A stretch of 6,162 nt of DNA, from assembly GCA_022361535.1 (NCBI GenBank), contig JAKSAU010000992.1, forward strand, positions 1 through 6,162. Direction: 5' to 3'. This document shows positions 6,021-6,162 of the stretch, in pieces; positions within the stretch are counted from its first letter, which is position 1; each line of letters starts with the position of its first letter. The notes below the pieces were generated by a model, which saw only the letters and a program-made list of their open reading frames with translations, was not told the origin of the DNA and searched no databases. The translations under genes and the position numbers were made by a program. Origin of the DNA: Desulfobacterales bacterium (lineage in GTDB: Bacteria > Desulfobacterota > Desulfobacteria > Desulfobacterales > Desulfobacteraceae).

Positions 6021-6162
6021 GGACTTTCTCCTTTTCAAGACGGCGGTTAATCGACATCCCCTCTTTTACTTGTGTCATGCAGGCCTGGCGCTGCACGCCA
6101 TCTATTTCCATCATACATTCAAAACAAACACCCATAAGACAATGGGGGGAACAGGGTTTGCC
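6007..6162 (-). CDS. HcnA-like (2Fe-2S)-binding protein, C-terminal part (5' truncated by window edge)
   Basis: The last 51 residues of a small ferredoxin-like protein are visible, running in from the right edge and ending at TGA (6009-6007). The stretch HCLMGVCFECMMEIDG (7-22 of the visible part) and RQACMTQVKEGM (25-36) match the plant-type ferredoxin cluster site of HcnA and the gamma subunits of hydroxyproline or opine dehydrogenases. The likely ligands are Cys8, Cys13, Cys16 and Cys28 (C-x4-C-x2-C-x11-C); Cys4 is an additional cysteine. Typical family members are about 90-110 residues, so roughly half is missing. The stop codon lies inside the start of the HcnB-like gene (14-base overlap), the usual pairing of these two electron-transfer subunits. 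Confidence 0.9.
   Translation of the reverse strand, partial: GKPCSPHCLMGVCFECMMEIDGVQRQACMTQVKEGMSINRRLEKEKVHEPS
6028..6035 (-). promoter_or_regulatory. Ribosome-binding site fixing the HcnB-like start
   Basis: On the - strand AAAAGGAG stands seven bases before the ATG at 6020. It lies within the 3' end of the upstream [2Fe-2S] gene and within the extra codons that a TTG start at 6038 would add. It therefore supports the shorter 472-residue protein and translational coupling with the upstream gene. Confidence 0.8.

Noticed and set aside
6021..6038. TTG start at 6038 for the HcnB-like protein
   Set aside because: It would place the strong AAAAGGAG inside the coding sequence and leave no better site upstream. 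ATG 6020 is correctly spaced and gives MSHHDVIVIGAGPAG, the normal start for this fold.

Overview
This window looks like bacterial accessory metabolism. The gene content (a sigma-54 activator, a DctPQM TRAP transporter and a ferredoxin/flavoprotein dehydrogenase pair) and the moderate base composition suggest a Gram-negative anaerobe, possibly a Desulfobacterota/Desulfobacteraceae-type sulfate reducer. That assignment is an inference from style and content; no phylogenetic marker gene is present.

Layout. The left edge (1-732, + strand) holds the C-terminal part of a sigma-54-dependent activator whose N-terminal sensor lies outside the window. From 733 to 1262 there is no convincing gene. That stretch holds a broken reading frame, an imperfect inverted repeat, and two intrinsic terminators facing opposite ways. 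The rest (1263-6162, - strand) reads as one gene train from right to left: the 3' end of an HcnA-like [2Fe-2S] protein, an HcnB-like FAD/NAD(P)-fold flavoprotein with a C-terminal [2Fe-2S] domain, a RidA-family enamine/imine deaminase, and the TRAP genes dctQ, dctM and dctP. The operon ends at a terminator at about 1143-1183, tail to tail with the regulator.

How the genes may work together (inference). The TRAP system would import a small carboxylate, plausibly an amino acid or related amine. An HcnAB-type multi-subunit dehydrogenase would oxidise it to an imine or iminium product and pass electrons through flavin and [2Fe-2S] centres. RidA would hydrolyse the reactive enamine/imine to a keto compound and ammonia. 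The DAO-type catalytic subunit expected in such complexes (HcnC / hydroxyproline dehydrogenase beta / opine oxidase B) is not in the window and may lie beyond the right edge. The substrate cannot be read from this sequence.

Non-coding points of interest are interlocked inverted repeats just upstream of ridA that could form an H-type pseudoknot, the convergent overlapping terminators, and the structured, broken-frame interval between the regulator and dctP.
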